DNA of 64,000 nucleotides. It comes from Aphelocoma coerulescens (taxonomy: Eukaryota; Chordata; Aves; Passeriformes; Corvidae). Below the pieces are notes generated by a model. The model did not search any database. It was not told the origin of the DNA and was given only the letters and a program-made list of their open reading frames with translations. Position 1 is the first letter of the stretch. Every line of letters starts with the position of its first letter. The DNA lies in contig NC_091017.1 of NCBI RefSeq assembly GCF_041296385.1, positions 11,650,001 through 11,714,000 of the forward strand, in the 5' to 3' direction. This document shows, in pieces, positions 29,695 through 42,881 of the stretch. The position numbers and the translations under genes were made by a program.

Positions 29695-32600
29695 GCAAGG
29701 CCAAGTGACTCATAATGCCTTTCCTTGGAATGCAAAGGTCTGAAATCCCAGTGTTGGTGGAGCAGATGATAAGGTCCCATGGGGAAGTAAACTCAACTGA
29801 GACATTTCTCTCCTGGCACCTCTTGTGTAGGAGCAATTCTTAGATATATTCAATATTGGCGGTAGCACGCCAGTTCCTCAGAGAGGATGACAATGCTTTT
29901 CCATGGGAAGGAAAGCACCTAGCCCCAGTGTTTCAGGTGCACATAAGAAGCTGCCTAGTGGAGGTAAAGGGCAGCAGCAACTTTCTGTCCTGGCATATTT
30001 GGTGTAGAAGCACTGCCTTGATTTGTACAAGTATGGAGTTGCTACGCCCTATTTTCAAGGCAGTCTCCTGAAAAAGTCAATTTTGGCATGTCGTTTCCAC
30101 TTCTGAAAGGTGGTCTTCTGAACTCTTGGCAGTAAGCCAAGACAAGCAGCTATGCTCATCCTTGGTGTGCAGCTGATTTAGACACCAGGGCAGGTAATGT
30201 CCAGTAACAGTGTTCTGGCACATTGGATGGGAGCAGTTCCTGGATGTTTTCTATTTTGGAGGAGGAGATCCCAGTTCTTCTGAGATGGGCTCATAGTTTC
30301 TCTCTTTGGCAAAGAAAGCAGTTTTGGATCTGCATGTAGGGTGTTCTCAGCGAATTAATGGCTTTTCCTCATGGGCAGTTCTGTGGGCTATAGCTGTTGA
30401 ACTGTTAGAGAAGGAATGAAAAAGCCAAGCTGTTGAACAAATTTGCATCCTGCTGACTTTAGCAGCCCCTGATAAAATTCTGTTTGCATCCTGACTCTGT
30501 GAGACTGAAGGATTATGATGGTACTTAAAGCTGAGGAGGAAAGTGCACATAGAAGAGCATGTGAATTTAATGGCTCTTCCTAGTAGGCAGTTCTCTGGGC
30601 TAGAGCTGTTGAACTGTTAGAGAGGGAATGCAAGAGCCAAGCTTCTGAGCTCTTTTCCCTGCTACCTTTAAAGTATGAGCATTCCCTGGTGCTCTCCTAT
30701 TTGGATAATAAGTTAGAGTGGGTTTCACATTCACTTTGAAGAATAGAAACAGCGCCATGTGAACCTGTGCCATCAGCTTTCCTTTCCAACTAAATGTTCC
30801 TACTTGCAATCTTGCAATTCTTACTTGCAATCATGCAGAGCACCGTGCTTGAGGCTGGTGCATTGAAGAAAATTAAATTAGGGCTGTATCAGTACAAAGG
30901 AGAGATTGCCATTTGCAAAACCTCGTTTCGCTTAAGTTAGTAATATTGTAAGTGTTAATTGAGTGGTCATTGGTTGCCTATCACCATCCTGATGCACTAA
31001 TTTCATCAAGTGTAAATATTGGTCACAAAAGGTGCCCATTCAGCAACCTGTTGCTGTCTCCACATGGAAGTGTCTTCCGGACGAAATCAAAAGACATTCG
31101 AAGAGCCAGGATCCGCAAAGGAACAAACTATTGCCACATGAATGGTGCTGGGCGCCATGAGGAGCAGTTAACTTTAACCTGCGCGCTGTCAGCACTCAGA
31201 AGAACAACCCCAGCATGGCAGGGGGGACTTGCAAAAGAAGGAAAGGCCCCTCACCTAGCTATAAACCACCCAAAGTGCAGAGCCAAGTTGAAAACACCAC
31301 TGCTCTCAAATCAACCGTGTCAGGACAAAAAGATTTCACTGATCTCCCCCTTCCAGGTACAAACTCTTATTTGCACCACACTCAGAGGGCAATGTGAGCT
31401 CCCCAGCGCTGTCTTTCACTCTCGCAGAGTCCAGATACTAACTTGTGAACATCCTACACAAACATTAGCTCATGAAAGTGCCAGCTTGAGCAAGAACAGC
31501 AGACCCTCCCATTGCACCCCCTTGTCATCCAGAGTGCGGCGGTTTGTTGAAAATCATGGACTCGGAAAGACCAATGCAGCAACTGCTTTTCTCTCTCCTA
31601 CTGCCTTTCCCTGAGCGAGAGGTAGATGGATGATGTGGACTTAGTGGAACAGAAAGAGTATGACTGTACTTATAAGGGAGGAAAACCCCCCACAGCATAC
31701 TGTGCTGTGTGCAGTACACGCTCTGAAAAGAGACAAAGCTGAATGCTGCCAGCGGGCTTCGGTTCTCAGACTGCTTGCATGGGCAGAGCTGCGGGCTCTT
31801 TTAAGGATGGAAACTGGCATCTGTGAGTGTAAAGAATGTGACTTTCCACACAGCTTAGAAGAAAGGTGCATAGCCCCAGTGAGAAGTGTGTACGTGAAAG
31901 ACTGGCAGAAGAAGTCGCAGTCCAGCAAGGCTGGTATCTTTTTCTTTGTGCCAAATAGGCACCTTGGGAACATGAAAGTACTTGATGGTAGCCAAACTGA
32001 CAGTGAAGGCACAGAACACCGTCGGGTGTGTGCAGTGTACAGACGCAATGTAAAAGCCCTGAGTACCATTTGACTGCAGTCATAGTGCAAGTTTGCAACT
32101 GTACCATGCAAGGCCAGTGAAAGCTTCCTGTGCGGCCACATTTTCGTATTGGAGCTCGCTAGCTGGAAGTGATTCGGTTTGTCTGCAGTATCCGCTCGAC
32201 TGAATGTGATGTGTCACTGGAAAGAAAAGTACAGACCAGCAGTGCGTTTGATATGGTTCAGGGGCTGCAAAGGGAATGTACAGGCCACCTCTGGGATTTT
32301 GGTCTTTGTGCATTCCCATGGCAGCAGTTCCTGGATGTTTTTGTTCTACAGTTTAGGCTCAGTGAGAGAGAAAAAATGCGAGAGCACGCATAGCAGAGCC
32401 ACAGGGAGAATTGCTGAGGTATGAGTTGCGTGCTGTTCAGATACTGCCGTACCAAAGGCCTACCTAAACACTGCTGCTGATCTAGCATGTCTTTCTGTAG
32501 CAAGACTTGTTGGTACTGCAAAACAGAAGATGTGTGAGGTCAAATGAATCTGGACAGAAAATTTCAGACGAGCAGCCTATGAGTGCATGATTGAAACAGT

Positions 32601-32806
32601 AAATTTAGGTGACAGAATAGATCGTGGCATCGATTTGCGTAGTGTTAATATTCTCTGAAGGGAATGCAAAAAGCCAAGATGTGTTTTCCATTCTAGCTGT
32701 TCCTGACAAAAACTGAGGAATAAAACTTTCGTTCTAGATGGAATGTAACATTCAGTTCCCAGGATTTTGCACTCCAAAGTTCAACAAAAGAGTTTCCACA
32801 AGAATC
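29695..32806. repeat. M and K: monomers and mixed region, unit 3
   Basis: Carries the inserted A in GTCTGAAATCCC (near 29740), GCTGAGGAGG and CAAAGGGAATG, all shared with units 4-6. It retains CTTATAAGGGAGG, shared with units 1-2. The insertion fuses two short open frames into one of 122 codons (29468-29836, minus), an illustration of how incidental these frames are. Confidence 0.6.
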
Positions 32807-33943
32807 TTGAGAAGAAGCACAATCACTTCCACCTAGAGCTGGAAGAGGAAGAGGCAGCGGCACAAGCAAGTGCCCTTGAGCGTCCTTCTTCCGAATGCTA
32901 GAACGTCAATTCAGCAGGCAGGAGTGCAGCAGCCACCCTTCGTCTTGCAAGCCCATACGACGCGCACACCAGCCCGGTGCTCTGCGGCTTCGTCCTTCGC
33001 CTTTTCGAGCACGCCGTACCTTCATTCTCCCGGAGGCGAACAGCGGTCTGCTTCTCGCACGGAACGCTGTGTCGGCAGCCAAGCGCTCCAGTGCACTGCT
33101 TCTGCCCAAACACGCCTGGGCCCTGCACCTCTCCTTCCCAGCGCTACGTAGCAGCACAATCTGTCCCTCTTGCGATCCCAAGCTAAGCGGAAAGCTTCTC
33201 GGCTACGTCTCCCGCAGAGAGCTGTGCCAGGACAATAAGCTTGCAAGCACTTTGCTCCTGACACTAGTGGCAACAGGGATTCGCACCACCTTCCAGGAGC
33301 AGTCCTCTTGCCTTTTACAAGGTGCAAAAGCGCCCCCTCTGTGGCGGTGCTGTCTGCCCGGTCTTTCTCGGCTCGAAGCACCACGAGGCACACAAGACTC
33401 TCTCGCAAGGACCGAAATTCCCGATAGGCGTCTCTGCGCTTTCTGCAATGCTGCACGCACAAGCCCGGTGCTCTGAGGCTTCGTTCTTCGCCTTTCGTTG
33501 TCTGGGCAGAAGAGAAGCCGAGCGAGGCCATTGTGCTTTGCCGCTTGTCAGTGTGCTGTGCACGGTTTTTCCGCAGCTCGAGCTAGCGGGAGACCCCTTC
33601 GGTTTCGCGGCGTCCACACTACCCATGGTAGCTCTCGCTCAGCGAAACTTGAAGGGGAGAAGCACTTGCTGGATGAGTCTTTCAGTGTGCAGGACTTTGA
33701 AAACACAGCAGCGCAATCGGGGCCACGAGAAGGACCGCTGAGAAGTCGCTCTCGCACAGAGAACCGTGCCAGGATGACGAGCTCGCCCAGCATTTGCCCC
33801 TGACACTTGGGGAACTCGTAGCTGCCAGTGCCTTCCAGGGGCAGTCTGCTTTCTGTCATAACCTGCATAGGGCCCGTCAGATGGTGGTGCTGTCTGCCTT
33901 CTCCTTCTCGGCCAGAGTGTACTCTGGTGCACACTGCAGTCTG
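32807..33943 (+). repeat. N: GC-rich relative of A, unit 3
   Basis: Private CGTCCTTCTTCCG near 32888, where units 1, 2 and 4 have CGTCCTCCTTCCG. It runs into unit 4, which has a single A copy. Confidence 0.85.
33330..33344 (-). promoter_or_regulatory. CTCF-like motif, unit 3
   Basis: Identical motif, same orientation as in the other units. Binding is inferred only. Confidence 0.25.
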
Positions 33944-35175
33944 GCAAGGAGCAAAGATCTTCGGTAGACATCTCGCACAGGAGAAAGTTGCCAAGAAAGA
34001 ACCACGTTCTTCATCAGCCCTCCTCATGTCCCGATTGGGGTGCTGCCTTCAAAGCCTTGCACATTGAAAGACTTCTCCAGCAAGTGCTTCTCCCCTGGCG
34101 CACTTCGCTGAGTGAGAGCTGCATGGGCAGCGTGGACTCAGCGAAACCGAAAGGGTGTCGCTGTAGCTCGAGCTGAGCAAAGAAACCGTGCACGGTGCAC
34201 CGTTGGTGGGTGCAGCATGCACGCGGAAAAGCAGCAAAGTTCACTGCCATCGCTGGCCTTCTCTTCAGTCCAGACCACTTAAGGCAAACAATTTAGCTGC
34301 AGAGCACTGGGCTTGCGTGTGCAGTGCACCAAATTGCCCAAGACCAGCAAGGGCTCGTTCACAAGCAGAGTCGGCTGAGAGCATTCTTGCTTGCTCCAGA
34401 AAGGAAGCCGCAGCTATAGTGCTTCATCCCACAGCGTGGACATAGGCACTTTCCTAGTTGTTCAGCCTTGCAGAGTCCCTGCAACTAGAGCTCAGCCAGG
34501 AGCAGGCGTCAAAGCAGAAGGCTTTCCTAAAGCACGCCTCTCCAACCAGCCTTCGGAAATCGCAAATGACACTGTGGCTCTGTGCCTTTCTTCTAAGACA
34601 GACGCCCACCTTGCTTTCACTCTCGCAGCTCCCTTGGCAGCCTCCAGCAGCTGCTTTCCTGGAGAACGGCCCGAGAAGTAGAAGCCAGGGCTGGGCTGCA
34701 CCTTCGCCTTCCGCACGTAAGCGGCACCAGACTCACCGGTGCGCTCTGTTCTTCCCTCCTCCGCTGCATGCTACTACCATCGTGTTCTCCGAAAGACGGA
34801 GACTGAAGGGAAGCGCAAATGCTTCCACAGAGAGCTACAAGAGGAATAGGCAGCAGCAGCACAGGCAAGTGCCGTGGAACTTCCTCCTTCCCAAGGCTAT
34901 AACGTCAATTCAGCAGGCAGGAGAGTGGCAGCCACGCTCGTCTTGCAGCCCGTACAACGAGCACGCGAGCCCGGCGCTCCGCGGCTTCGTTCTTCGCCTT
35001 TTCGAGCACGCCGTACCTTCGTTCCCCCGGAGGCGGACGGTCTTCTGCTTCTCGCCCGGAACACTGTGCCCGGCAGTGCAGCGCTTTCTGCGGCAAGCTG
35101 CAAAGCGCCCGTCAGATGGCGATGCTGTCTGCCCGCTCCTCGGCTCGAGTGTACTCCGGCGCACGCTGCCGTCTC
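33944..35175 (+). repeat. A subrepeat, unit 4 (single copy)
   Basis: The diagnostic sites read C, C, C, C, a combination not seen in units 1-3. It joins the 847 state of copy 2 of unit 2 with the 923 state of copy 1 of unit 1. The single copy is therefore best read as a recombinant of two earlier copies. CAGGCAAGT at about 34862 lacks the donor GT. Confidence 0.93.
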
Positions 35176-35407
35176 GCAAGGAGCAAAGAGCTTCGGTAGA
35201 CAGCTCACACAGGAGAAAGGTGCCAGGACGACACCACATTCCTCCTCACCCCTTCTCGTGGCCCACATTGTGGTGCTGCCTTCAAAGCCGTGCGCATTGA
35301 AAGACTCTTCCAGCAAGTGCTTCTCCCCTGGCACACTTCGCTCAGCGACAGCTACGTGGGCAGCGTGGACTCAGCGAAACTGAAAGGGTGTCCTTGTAGC
35401 TCGAGCT
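35176..35407 (+). repeat. P: partial copy of A, unit 4
   Basis: Typical P signature (ACAGCTCACAC), as in units 1 and 2 and unlike the mosaic P of unit 3. Confidence 0.85.
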
Positions 35408-36071
35408 TGTTGGAGAGGATGAAAGTTTGGTAAGAAAGTTTCACAGCTATGTAGGCTTGACAGAAAGATCTCTGAATGTAGAAACTTAGCATGAGGTAGA
35501 AATGGAAACGAGTTTTGATAGAGAGTAAAAGGTGTTTTGCTGAAGCACTGATCACTGAATAACTGAGAAGGCAAAGGTTGGAGATTGAGTTGGAAGGAGA
35601 TGTTTTTTATTAGGACACCGGTATGTGAGTACAAACAAGCACATGTTTTTCACCAAGTAAATAAGTCTCAAGAAGGCCATAAGGAAATAGAAAACATGTT
35701 TTTACCAAAAAGAGAGCTATCGCAGGCAAACAAGAAATGTCGATGTAGCAAGAAGAAGAGAGGTCTGAGAATTTTCCACTGTAAGCTTAAATTGTAACAT
35801 ACTTACTCTTGTGATTGGATAAGAATGACTATAATATGGTAATGGTAGTAGTCATGATAGGCTACAGGCAAATGTAAAGGTATTGTTGTATGGTGCTTAT
35901 TGGTTGCTATGTATTGAGATACTCAGCAAAGAAAAATACATAATGCTTTCTAACTTGAACAGAAAGCGGCTCCAGGTATGCCTACCAGCTGTAGCTGACA
36001 GCTGTAGGGCTGGCTCTGGATACCCACTCCCTGAAATGCTGTAACTTCGCCTATGCAATACACAGCTTTCA
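35408..36071. mobile_element. L: AT-rich insertion-like segment, unit 4
   Basis: Copy of L with a private GCTGAAGCACTG near 35542 (GCTGAAACACTG elsewhere). Confidence 0.5.
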
Positions 36072-38126
36072 AGAGAGCCGCCTGAAGTCCAGACACCCTT
36101 CGCGAGCCTTTCTCCTATAGAGCTGTGGAAAGAAATCGTACACGCTACACCGAGGGTGCGTGCAGCATGCACGAGCAAAAGCGGCAAAGTTCAGTGCCCT
36201 CGCTGGGCTTCCCTTCCGTGCGGATAACGTGAGGCGAAAAATGAAGCCGCAGAGCACCGGGCTTGCAGGTGCAGTGCACCGAGTTGCAGAAGTCCAGCAG
36301 GCTCGTTCACAAGCCAAGCCGGCTGAGGGAGTCCTCGCGTCTCCAAAAGGGAACGCGGAGCCGTAGCACTTCATCCCACAGCGTGGAGATAGGCACTTCC
36401 CTAGTCGTTCAGCCTTGCAGAGTCCCTGCAGCTAGAGCTCACCCAGGAGCAGGCGTCAAAGCAGAAGGCCCTCCTAAAGCACCCTTTCTCCAAGCAGCCT
36501 CCTGAAAGGGCGCATCACAGTGCGGCTCTGCGCCTTTCTTCTAAGACAGACGCCCGCTATACTTTCGTGCTCGCAGCTCCCTTGGCAGCCTCCAGCAGCT
36601 ACTCTCCTGGAGAACGGCCGTAGACGTCAAAGCCAGTGCTGGGCTGCACCTCCGCCCTCCCCAGGTAAGCAACAGCGAACTCACCGGTGCACTCTGTACT
36701 TCCCTCCTCCGCTTGCATCCTACATGCATTCGTGTTCTCCGAAACTCAGAGACTGAAGGGAAGGGCAATTGCTTCCCCAGATAGCTGCAAGGGCACTAGG
36801 CAGCAGCAGCACAAATTTCACATGACCTGATGCACTGTAGAGATATTACCCTGTTACCCCTCCTTTCTCCTCGTCCTCGACCAATTGTGGTGGGATGTCG
36901 AAAGGCTTGGCCAGCGAAAAGCTCATCCAGCAAGGGCGTCTCTCTTGACGCATTTCCCTGACCGAGAGCTACACAGATGGTCTGGACACTGTAAAACAGC
37001 AAGAAAATAATTCTATGTCCAGCTGAGGAAAATCCGTGCACAGAAAAATGTAGATGCCTGCAGTAAACAATCTGAAGAGCGGCAAAGCTCCAAGCCATCG
37101 CTGCGCTTCAGTCCTGTCCGGACCACAGAAGGCGAAGAACGAAGCAGCTGGGCACCGGCTTCATGGACTCAGTGGCGCGACTTGCAAACGTCCAGCCAAG
37201 AGCTGCTTCAACAAGCAGATGCTCTGCCTGCACTTTCCCTCGCAGCGCTAGGCAGCACCACGTTCTGTTTGCGTGGCAGCCTGATTCTTAACGGAAAGAT
37301 TCTCAATGCCTGTGTCTGGCACAGAGAACGGTTTTAGGTCAGCAAGCTCACCCGGCGCTTACCCTCGACGCGTGCAAACCTGTATTTGCACCGCATTCCA
37401 GTGGCAGCCCTCTTTCCTTTCCAGCCGGCACAGCGCCGTCAGATCGCGGTGCTCTCTGCACCTGCCTTCTCGCTTCCAAGTGCCACCGCGCACATTACAG
37501 CCTTGCAGGGAGCGAAGAGGCGGAGAGGCGTCTCGCAAAGAAGAACGTGCCGGGACGAAAAGGTGCTCTTTCCTTTCTCCTCCTCCTTTGCCCGAATGGT
37601 GGTGCTGTGTTGAAAGGCTTGGCCAGCGAAAAGCTCATCCAGCAAGTGTTTCTCTCCTGACGCCTTTCGCTGAGCGAGAGAGCTACACGGACACTTTCGA
37701 CTCGGGGAAACAGCAAGAGAATGACTGTACGTCGAGCTGAGGAAAAGCCGTGCACAGCAGCCTGTGGCTGCGTGCAGTGTTCACGCTGAAGAGCGGCAAA
37801 GCTCCAAGCCATCGCTGCGCTTCAGTCCTGTCCGGACCACAGAAGGCGAAGAACGAAGCAGCTGGGCACCGGCTTCATGGGCTCAGTGGAGCGACTTGCA
37901 AATGTCCAGCCAAGAGCTGCTTCAACAAGCAGATTCAGCTGAGAATGCTCTGCCTGCTTCAACAAAGTAAGGCGCAGCCCTTGCACTGCAGCACACTGCC
38001 TGGCCAGAAACAGGTTCTTACACCTTCAGTGCTGCCGAGCCCACGCAGCTTGAGCACACCCAGAAGGACGCGTCCAGAAAGAAGGCGTTCTTCGAGTGCC
38101 TTGTCCTTCCTTGTTCTGTCTTTCAT
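36072..38126 (+). repeat. A' and D with 12-base deletion, unit 4
   Basis: Has the deletion form CAAGCAGATGCTCTG and CGTACACGC near 36138, which is shared by units 4-6 only. Confidence 0.85.
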
Positions 38127-39769
38127 CTGCACCTGAAACAGTGGGTCTACGTGTTTTCCTTCCCAGGGAAAAGAACTTTCATTCTTGTCCAGGAGTCTAT
38201 GGCTAAAATGGTGATTGCATGTCCCATATCCAATACAACCAAGGATTACTCCCGGAGGAAAGCTGCCAGGACAGATGGGTCTTGCTGGCTTTGACCACCC
38301 CTGGGCCACCTCTCATATTCTCCTGAAACAGTGGGGTACATGAAGGCATTGCCATACCTGATCATCCCTTGCCATGCAGAGCCCAGCCTTGCATTGCCTT
38401 ACAGACACCTCTGTGTACCTCCCTTGCCCTTCCTATGTCTCCATTGCATGGCCTTGTTCACCAATCTCCCACCTTGACTTTCTTACCCCTTGTTTCCTGG
38501 TCTTGTCTTGCCTGCTTCTCCTATGACTCTCTTGGCCTTGCCTAAGTCTCTCTTGCCTTGCTTTGCAAAGCCAACACTTGCCTTGCCCTGCTACCCCTCT
38601 TTCCCTCGCCTAGTCTACCCACCTTTGACTGGCCTATCCATCCGATCATCACCTTTTCTGCACCACCCCTCCATGCTCTTGTCTTGCCTTGGCCTGCCTA
38701 CCCTTCCCTTGCCTTGCACTGCCTTGCATAACCCTTGCCCTTCTTGACATTTGTGCCCCTTTCCAACATGGCCTTGCTTTCCTTTGCCTACCCCTCCCAA
38801 TCCCTGCTTTGCCTACAGATTCCTGGCCTTCTTTTGTCTACCACTCCTTTGCCTTTTGTGGGAACCAACAGCTGGTCTGAAGGCCTCACAGACATTTCCG
38901 TTGATACAATCATTTTGTACCCGTGAGAATTGCAGAAGCAAGAAGATAAACAACAGAAAGAAGTTGTAACAGCTGCAAAAGGGACGATACTGGCTGATGT
39001 TTAGCAAAGAATGTGTGTACACTATAGACAACCAGTAGTATTGTATTATAGCAAAATAATAGTCCATGCACATGTAGCTAAAAAAGTGCATAAGAGAAGA
39101 TGCATAAATAATACAAGTGGTTTTTTGCCATTGCTCGGGGCAGAGAGTGTATGTGTGTCGTGACCGTCTCAACAGCAACAGCCTTGCACTGCCTTTCATA
39201 ACCAGCCCCTGCCTACTGCCTCCTTCCCTGGCCTTCCATGTCTTGTCTTCCTCTCCTTTGATTTAACTTGCTTCTCCTATCTCTCCCTTGCTTGCCTTAC
39301 TCCACTGACCTTTCTGTGTTCTTGCCTTGACTTGCCTAGCTGTTCCTTGCTTCACATTGCTTTGTGTAAGCATTCCCTGTTTTTATTTGCCTACCCCTTT
39401 CTTGCCTGGCCTTTCCTTGCCTAGCCTTTCTTGTCTTTGCCTGCCCTCTGCATCACTGGACTTACCTTCCTATGCCCTGCCTTCCCTACAACTTCTGGGC
39501 CTTCTCTTGCCTCGCACTCATTGGCCCTACTTTGCTGCCTGCTCACTGCTCTTGCTTTGCTTTCCCTAACTTTCCCTTGACTTGACTAGAATTGCCTAAA
39601 CTTGCTTTGACTGCATTGCCTTGCCTGCATGGAAGAAAAGGCAAGGCAGGGCAAAGCAAGGAAATCATAGGCAGGGCAGGGCAAGGGAGACATAGGCAAG
39701 AGAGACGTAGCCAAGGAAGGCAAAGCAAGGGTAGGCTAGGAAAAACCAGGCAATGGTACTGAAGGCAAC
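38127..39769. repeat. E-H: inverted CCTTG domain with LTR-like insert, unit 4
   Basis: As in unit 3 but with CTACAACTTC near 39487. The LTR-like segment lies at 38857-39180. Confidence 0.8.
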
Positions 39770-42700
39770 GCAAGGCCAAGTGACTCATAATGCCTTTCCT
39801 TGGAATGCAAAGGTCTGAAATCCCAGTGTTGGTGGAGCAGATGATAAGGTCCCATGGGGAAGTAAACTCAACTGAGACATTTCTCTCCTGGCACCTCTTG
39901 TGTAGGAGCAATTCTTAGATATATTCAATATTGGCGGTAGCACGCCAGTTCCTCAGAGAGGATGACAATGCTTTTCCATGGGGAGGAAAGCACCTAGCCC
40001 CAGTGTTTCAGGTGCACATAAGAAGCTGCCTAGTGGAGGTAAAGGGCAGCAGCAACTTTCTGTCCTGGCATATTTGGTGTAGAAGCACTGCCTTGATTTG
40101 TACAAGTATGGAGTTGCTACGCCCTATTTTCAAGGCAGTCTCCTGAAAAAGTCAATTTTGGCATGTCGTTTCCACTTCTGAAAGGTGGTCTTCTGAACTC
40201 TTGGCAGTAAGCCAAGACAAGCAGCTATGCTCATCCTTGGTGTGCAGCTGATTTAGACACCAGGGCAGGTAATGTCCAGTAACAGTGTTCTGGCACATTG
40301 GATGGGAGCAGTTCCTGGATGTTTTCTATTTTGGAGGAGGAGATCCCAGTTCTTCTGAGATGGGCTCATAGTTTCTCTCTTTGGCAAAGAAAGCAGTTTT
40401 GGATCTGCATGTAGGGTGTTCTCAGCGAATTAATGGCTTTTCCTCATGGGCAGTTCTGTGGGCTATAGCTGTTGAACTGTTAGAGAAGGAATGAAAAAGC
40501 CAAGCTGTTGAACAAATTTGCATCCTGCTGACTTTAGCAGCCCCTGATAAAATTCTGTTTGCATCCTGACTCTGTGAGACTGAAGGATTATGATGGTACT
40601 TAAAGCTGAGGAGGAAAGTGCACATAGAAGAGCATGTGAATTTAATGGCTCTTCCTAGTAGGCAGTTCTCTGGGCTAGAGCTGTTGAACTGTTAGAGAGG
40701 GAATGCAAGAGCCAAGCTTCTGAGCTCTTTTCCCTGCTACCTTTAAAGTATGAGCATTCCCTGGTGCTCTCCTATTTGGATAATAAGTTAGAGTGGGTTT
40801 CACATTCACTTTGAAGAATAGAAACAGCGCCATGTGAACCTGTGCCATCAGCTTTCCTTTCCAACTAAATGTTCCTACTTGCAATCTTGCAATTCTTACT
40901 TGCAATCATGCAGAGCACCGTGCTTGAGGCTGGTGCATTGAAGAAAATTAAATTAGGGCTGTATCAGTACAAAGGAGAGATTGCCATTTGCAAAACCTCG
41001 TTTCGCTTAAGTTAGTAATATTGTAAGTGTTAATTGAGTGGTCATTGGTTGCCTATCACCATCCTGATGCACTAATTTCATCAAGTGTAAATATTGGTCA
41101 CAAAAGGTGCCCATTCAGCAACCTGTTGCTGTCTCCACATGGAAGTGTCTTCCGGACGAAATCAAAAGACATTCGAAGAGCCAGGATCCGCAAAGGAACA
41201 AACTATTGCCACATGAATGGTGCTGGGCGCCATGAGGAGCAGTTAACTTTAACCTGCGCGCTGTCAGCACTCAGAAGAACAACCCCAGCATGGCAGGGGG
41301 GACTTGCAAAAGAAGGAAAGGCCCCTCACCTAGCTATAAACCACCCAAAGTGCAGAGCCAAGTTGAAAACACCACTGCTCTCAAATCAACCGTGTCAGGA
41401 CAAAAAGATTTCACTGATCTCCCCCTTCCAGGTACAAACTCTTATTTGCACCACACTCAGAGGGCAATGTGAGCTCCCCAGCGCTGTCTTTCACTCTCGC
41501 AGAGTCCAGATACTAACTTGTGAACATCCTACACAAACATTAGCTCATGAAAGTGCCAGCTTGAGCAAGAACAGCAGACCCTCCCATTGCACCCCCTTGT
41601 CATCCAGAGTGCGGCGGTTTGTTGAAAATCATGGACTCGGAAAGACCAATGCAGCAACTGCTTTTCTCTCTCCTACTGCCTTTCCCTGAGCGAGAGGTAG
41701 ATGGATGATGTGGACTTAGTGGAACAGAAAGAGTATGACTGTACTTATAACGGAGGAAAACCCCCCACAGCATACTGTGCTGTGTGCAGTACACGCTCTG
41801 AAAAGAGACAAAGCTGAATGCTGCCAGCGGGCTTCGGTTCTCAGACTGCTTGCATGGGCAGAGCTGCGGGCTCTTTTAAGGATGGAAACTGGCATCTGTG
41901 AGTGTAAAGAATGTGACTTTCCACACAGCTTAGAAGAAAGGTGCATAGCCCCAGTGAGAAGTGTGTACGTGAAAGACTGGCAGAAGAAGTCGCAGTCCAG
42001 CAAGGCTGGTATCTTTTTCTTTGTGCCAAATAGGCACCTTGGGAACATGAAAGTACTTGATGGTAGCCAAACTGACAGTGAAGGCACAGAACACCGTCGG
42101 GTGTGTGCAGTGTACAGACGCAATGTAAAAGCCCTGAGTACCATTTGACTGCAGTCATAGTGCAAGTTTGCAACTGTACCATGCAAGGCCAGTGAAAGCT
42201 TCCTGTGCGGCCACATTTTCGTATTGGAGCTCGCTAGCTGGAAGTGATTCGGTTTGTCTGCAGTATCCGCTCGACTGAATGTGATGTGTCACTGGAAAGA
42301 AAAGTACAGACCAGCAGTGCGTTTGATATGGTTCAGGGGCTGCAAAGGGAATGTACAGGCCACCTCTGGGATTTTGGTCTTTGTGCATTCCCATGGCAGC
42401 AGTTCCTGGATGTTTTTGTTCTACAGTTTAGGCTCAGTGAGAGAGAAAAAATGCGAGAGCACGCATAGCAGAGCCACAGGGAGAATTGCTGAGGTATGAG
42501 TTGCGTGCTGTTCAGATACTGCCGTACCAAAGGCCTACCTAAACACTGCTGCTGATCTAGCATGTCTTTCTGTAGCAAGACTTGTTGGTACTGCAAAACA
42601 GAAGATGCGTGAGGTCAAATGAATCTGGACAGAAAATTTCAGACGAGCAGCCTATGAGTGCATGATTGAAACAGTAAATTTAGGTGACAGAATAGATCGT

Positions 42701-42881
42701 GGCATCGATTTGCGTAGTGTTAATATTCTCTGAAGGGAATGCAAAAAGCCAAGATGTGTTTTCCATTCTAGCTGTTCCTGACAAAAACTGAGGAATAAAA
42801 CTTTCGTTCTAGATGGAATGTAACATTCAGTTCCCAGGATTTTGCACTCCAAAGTTCAACAAAAGAGTTTCCACAAGAATC
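39770..42881. repeat. M and K: monomers and mixed region, unit 4
   Basis: Inserted-A form, CTTATAACGGAGG near 41745, and the private CATGGGGAGG near 39980. No gene is supported. Confidence 0.6.

Larger units (their letters stand above)
22637..33943 (+). repeat. Macrosatellite unit 3 (11,307 bases, two A copies)
   Basis: Intermediate in character. It still has two A copies like units 1-2, but already carries the 12-base deletion in D and the one-base insertion in M found in units 4-6, which exactly explains a length 11 bases below unit 2. Private changes include GAGCCCAGCGCTCC near 23663, TATGTAAGCTTG near 25378, GATGTGTGAGG near 32532 and CGTCCTTCTTCCG near 32888. Confidence 0.95.
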
